A stretch of DNA of 64,000 nucleotides from Tenacibaculum tangerinum (GTDB lineage Bacteria; Bacteroidota; Bacteroidia; Flavobacteriales; Flavobacteriaceae): assembly GCF_029853675.1 (NCBI RefSeq), contig NZ_CP122539.1, positions 2,437,001-2,501,000 of the forward strand, given 5' to 3'. Positions 61,481 through 64,000 of the stretch are shown here, in pieces. The notes beneath the pieces are model-generated. The model searched no databases. It saw only the letters and a program-made list of their open reading frames with translations, and was not told the origin of the DNA. Position numbers and translations under genes: made by a program. Positions within the stretch are counted from its first letter, which is position 1, and the number at the start of each line of letters is the position of its first letter.

Positions 61481-62231
61481 TTTCCTTGTGTATTATCGTT
61501 GCACTTGCTTGCGCTGTTGGATATACGATGAGATCTTCAATCGTTACATGGTAAGGGCGGGTTACTACAAAATAAATAATATCTGCAATATCTTCTGGTT
61601 GCAATGCTTTATAACCTTTATAAACGGTTTTAGCCCTTTCAGTATCTCCTTTAAAACGAACCTCAGAAAATTCGGTTTCTACCAATCCTGGATGAATCGC
61701 ACTCACACGAATGTTGTGTTGGTTTAAGTCCATACGCATTCCTTTATTTAAGGCATTTACAGCAAACTTAGAAGCACAATATACATTTCCGTTAGGATAC
61801 ACATCTTTTCCTGCGGTAGAACCGATATTTACGATAAATCCGTTGTTGCGTTTCACCATTTGAGGAATGATGGCTTTTGAAACGTACAAAAGTCCTTTCA
61901 CATTTCCATCAATCATCGCATCCCAGTCGTCAATACTTCCATCTTGAATACTATTCAATCCGTGCGCATTTCCAGCGTTGTTAATAAGAATATCAATATG
62001 TTTAAACTCACTAGGTAAGCTATTAATGGCTTTTTGTACTTCTTCGTTATAGCGAACATCAAATTGTAAAATATGTACTTTGGTAAATTCTGATAGTTCT
62101 TGTTGTAATTGTTGTAGCTTTTCAATACGTCGACCGCAAATAATTAAGCGGATGTTGTTTTTTGCAAAAAATTGAGCAGTTGCCTTGCCAATGCCAGAGG
62201 TTGCTCCTGTAATTAAAGCAGTTTGTTGCAT
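61473..62231 (-). CDS. short-chain dehydrogenase/reductase (YdfG-like)
   Basis: The 252-aa protein shows the SDR nucleotide motif TGATSGIGKATA (residues 8-19), NNAG near residue 84, and the catalytic Ser138, Tyr151 and Lys155 (NIGSTAGKDVYPNGNVYCASK). The pattern resembles YdfG, an NADP-dependent 3-hydroxy acid dehydrogenase (serine, threonine, malonic semialdehyde). It heads a leftward operon with the aldo/keto reductase and the AlbA-domain protein. The physiological substrate is not shown by sequence. Confidence 0.9.
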   Translation of the reverse strand: MQQTALITGATSGIGKATAQFFAKNNIRLIICGRRIEKLQQLQQELSEFTKVHILQFDVRYNEEVQKAINSLPSEFKHIDILINNAGNAHGLNSIQDGSIDDWDAMIDGNVKGLLYVSKAIIPQMVKRNNGFIVNIGSTAGKDVYPNGNVYCASKFAVNALNKGMRMDLNQHNIRVSAIHPGLVETEFSEVRFKGDTERAKTVYKGYKALQPEDIADIIYFVVTRPYHVTIEDLIVYPTAQASATIIHKEND

Positions 62232-62306
62232 GGTTTTTTGTTTTGCATAAAGGTAAACTTTTTATGTTATACCATTTCAAATTATAAATGGTATTATTAT
62301 AAAACG

Positions 62307-62336
62307 AAAAACCGCCCCTAGCGGAGCGGTTCCTTT
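62307..62336 (-). terminator. hairpin terminator of the lipoprotein gene at 62384
   Basis: On the minus strand AACCGCTCC pairs with GGGGCGGTT around GCTA, followed by five Ts. It is GC-rich compared with its surroundings. Confidence 0.8.
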
Positions 62337-62383
62337 TAGTTGGCTACTACACCAACCAAAAATCAACTAACCAAACTTTATTT

Positions 62384-63307
62384 TTATGTCCTTTTCGGAA
62401 CTATTTGTCTTTTTATCTTAGTACGTTTTCTACCGCTATTTTTTCCAGCCGGTTTTGTAGTACTTATTTTTTCTCCTTTGAGGTATTGTATAAACCCTCT
62501 TCCAGAAAAAACATACGTTGTCTCAGAACCTACGTGATACAACTCTATGGTTTCATCATTTATAACGGTTAAATCAAATTCTTCAGTATCTCCGTTATCA
62601 TAATTAAGTGTTAAATATTTTAGGTCTTCAACACCTTGAACGTCTCGAACTATATAGCCTCCTACATAATCCCAATTAATGTAATCAACATCTGTGCCAA
62701 AAGGGTCATGTGACGAATAAAAGGTTACATTATTCTCAGGAGTGAACTGTAAATAGTGCTCTTCATCAAAAGGATTCGGAGTACCTCCAGAAGCATCGGT
62801 TCTTTCCCAAGCAACAAACTCTTGTAAGAAATATTCAATATTGTCATAAAATAACATATCGTAATCAAAAGTGTTTCTCTGGTAACCAATTAAATAATAA
62901 CTTACGTTTTGTGATAAGTCGTCAATTCTAATTTCGTTATTAGAAAGTTGCACAATGTCAAATTCATAATAACCATCAATATCGTGACGCGCTTCTAATA
63001 TGGTTCCGTAAGTTCTGTAATTTCCCACCGCAATTCCTAAACCATTTCCTGTTTTACCAATATCAACAATATTATTGTTCGCATACATGGTTCCATTAAT
63101 AAAAGAAATGGTAAAAGCTCTCGATAAAAAAGGAACATCGCCGCTACCTGTTGTTCTGTGATAATCTATGTACCATAAATCATAACTTGAAATATATTGA
63201 TTTAGTGCGAAACTATCCTCTACAATTTCATTCCTTACAACACACGACGTAAAGGTTACACCACTAATAAGCAGTAGTAAAAGTAATTTTATACGTTTCA
63301 TAAGCAT
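62384..63307 (-). CDS. conserved flavobacterial lipoprotein, function unknown
   Basis: The 307-aa protein has a lipobox (LLISGVTFTSCVVRNE, Cys22 from the first ATG or Cys20 from the second; I cannot decide the start). The mature part repeats strand patterns: SYDLWYIDYHRTTGSGDVPFL, SRAFTISFINGTMYANNNIV, then GIGKTGNG. The C-terminal 25 residues are strongly basic (KPAGKNSGRKRTKIKRQIVPKR). Close relatives in Flavobacteriaceae are often mislabelled nicotinate mononucleotide adenylyltransferase; no such active site is present. It is exported and membrane-anchored; the role is unknown. Confidence 0.7.
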   Translation of the reverse strand: MLMKRIKLLLLLLISGVTFTSCVVRNEIVEDSFALNQYISSYDLWYIDYHRTTGSGDVPFLSRAFTISFINGTMYANNNIVDIGKTGNGLGIAVGNYRTYGTILEARHDIDGYYEFDIVQLSNNEIRIDDLSQNVSYYLIGYQRNTFDYDMLFYDNIEYFLQEFVAWERTDASGGTPNPFDEEHYLQFTPENNVTFYSSHDPFGTDVDYINWDYVGGYIVRDVQGVEDLKYLTLNYDNGDTEEFDLTVINDETIELYHVGSETTYVFSGRGFIQYLKGEKISTTKPAGKNSGRKRTKIKRQIVPKRT

Positions 63308-63357
63308 TCGTTTTATGGTTATGCTTATAGGTTTTCAAATTACGTGCCAAAAATAAA

Positions 63358-63380
63358 AACACCTCAAAAAGAGGTGTTCA
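63358..63380 (-). terminator. hairpin terminator of the lipoprotein gene at 63402
   Basis: On the minus strand AACACCTC pairs with GAGGTGTT across a T-rich loop, followed by a T-rich tract. Confidence 0.8.
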
Positions 63381-63401
63381 TACTATGGTATGTTAAAGTT
63401 T

Positions 63402-63863
63402 TTACTGCATAAAAACCGCATCTTTTTTCACAATGTTTGCTACTTTCACATAGTAAATTTTCTCTCCTAAGGCATAAGAAATCATGGCTTCATCATCTTT
63501 TAATTCAAAAGGAAAATTTTCTACAGCAGTATTACCAAACTCTTCTTCTGGATTAGCATGTAAAACAAGATCTTCTTTATCATTAGAGGAGGTTTTATAG
63601 CGAGCTGCTATATAGTTCGTATTGTTATGCTGTTCAACAACAGCTTTGGTAATTCTATTCTGAAAATAAACATTTTTAAAATCAACAGGCTCTTTTGAAG
63701 TAAAATAAATAATGAGGTTCGTTGAATTATAACTTCCTTTTACGCCTCCACTTACATAAGAGTAATTTGCAGATTCTACTTTAAAAGGATGGTTATTTTC
63801 TGTTTTTACACTTGCGCATTCGGTAAAACTTAACGCTAAAATTAAGATTCCAATTAATTTCAT
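63402..63863 (-). CDS. small lipoprotein, function unknown
   Basis: The 153-aa protein has a lipoprotein-type signal (MKLIGILILALSFTECASVK, Cys16). The mature part is beta-rich, with NYSYVSGGVKGSYNSTNLII and later KDDEAMISYALGEKIYYVKV. No domain is recognised. A single terminator closes it, so it seems monocistronic. It diverges from the gene beginning at 63935. Confidence 0.65.
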   Translation of the reverse strand: MKLIGILILALSFTECASVKTENNHPFKVESANYSYVSGGVKGSYNSTNLIIYFTSKEPVDFKNVYFQNRITKAVVEQHNNTNYIAARYKTSSNDKEDLVLHANPEEEFGNTAVENFPFELKDDEAMISYALGEKIYYVKVANIVKKDAVFMQ

Positions 63864-63934
63864 GGAGTTGTTTTTTAATGTTTAAATTTAGACGTTCAAG
63901 GAACGTGCCAAGTCACAAATATAATCAGATTTAT

Positions 63935-64000
63935 ATGAAACTGAGTTTTAGTTATTGGGAATTAAAAGAATGGTTTACAAATGTAGATTTTACGGTTGTG
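63935..64000 (+). CDS. start of a rightward gene, possibly an FAD-dependent oxidoreductase (partial)
   Basis: An ATG at 63935 opens a frame to the window edge reading MKLSFSYWELKEWF and ending NVDFTVV. Flavobacterial DadA-like FAD oxidoreductases often begin with a comparable Trp/Tyr-rich stretch followed by DFxIVGSGI, the FAD-binding motif, which would start just beyond the edge. Only 22 residues are visible, so the family is a guess; the open frame and divergent layout support a gene. Confidence 0.45.
   Translation, partial: MKLSFSYWELKEWFTNVDFTVV

Noticed and set aside
1..64000. tRNA, rRNA or CRISPR arrays
   Set aside because: No cloverleaf-like, rRNA-like or regularly spaced direct repeat array was recognised by eye; the only repeats are the fibre units, MITE-like elements and IS copies.

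Overview
The window comes from a low-GC member of the Bacteroidota, most likely a marine Flavobacteriaceae species close to Tenacibaculum. The evidence is the AT-rich genes with A-rich leaders instead of strong Shine-Dalgarno sites, promoters of the TTTG/TAnnTTTG type, abundant lipoproteins, LytTR signalling, DUF4175 and head-GIN proteins, L21 with a C-terminal extension, and an IS982-family element. The genus assignment is inference from protein style only.

Layout. 1-1.8 kb: the start of an alpha/beta hydrolase (minus strand, runs off the edge) and a BrnQ transporter. 2.05-3.55 kb: an intact IS982-family element (18-bp inverted repeats) next to an inverted 5' fragment of the same element, whose insertion cut a small gene. 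3.6-14.3 kb: an accessory island read entirely leftward. It holds an unknown gene, an endolysin and a holin overlapping by 8 nt, six paralogous tail-fibre/collar genes that share one N-terminal adaptor but carry different distal parts, two copies of a 47-50 aa gene, and a spanin-like membrane protein. A related hairpin terminator follows most fibre units, and three copies of a 160-bp MITE-like repeat with inverted ends lie between units. No capsid, tail-tube, sheath, terminase or integrase gene is present. This fibre array with a lysis cassette is the most unusual system in the window.

14.7-28 kb: metabolic and envelope genes (ALDH7-type dehydrogenase, isoaspartyl peptidase, decayed ECF sigma factor with its anti-sigma/barrel partner, LuxE-like protein, YHS protein, glpD, EamA exporter, Cys-rich HMA lipoprotein, heme A synthase), with a fossil of the IS982 transposase near 27.9 kb. 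28-41 kb: pckA, SLC13-type permease, dinB, a LytS/LytTR two-component pair (kinase frameshifted), a candidate small RNA, rpmA, rplU, and an active/inactive M16 peptidase pair. 40.85-41.1 kb: an orphan double-glycine, six-cysteine peptide precursor.

41.3-59.4 kb: DUF4175 protein, ybeY, mnmG, SPFH protein, tatA, rnr, lipid kinase, rpiB and recA. Three parS-like palindromes surround mnmG, and 7 kb further right a 690-bp gene-free AT-rich stretch carries at least seven DnaA-box-like 9-mers. Together these suggest that this part of the window is the chromosomal origin region. 59.4-64 kb: an AlbA-domain protein, an aldo/keto reductase and an SDR in one operon, two lipoproteins, and the start of a rightward gene.

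Three genes (ECF sigma factor, LytS-like kinase, SAM methyltransferase) each lose frame at an A7 tract where A8 would restore the reading frame. This could be real decay, slippage-prone switching, or homopolymer error in the assembly. Intact A8 tracts elsewhere in the window argue against blanket undercalling.
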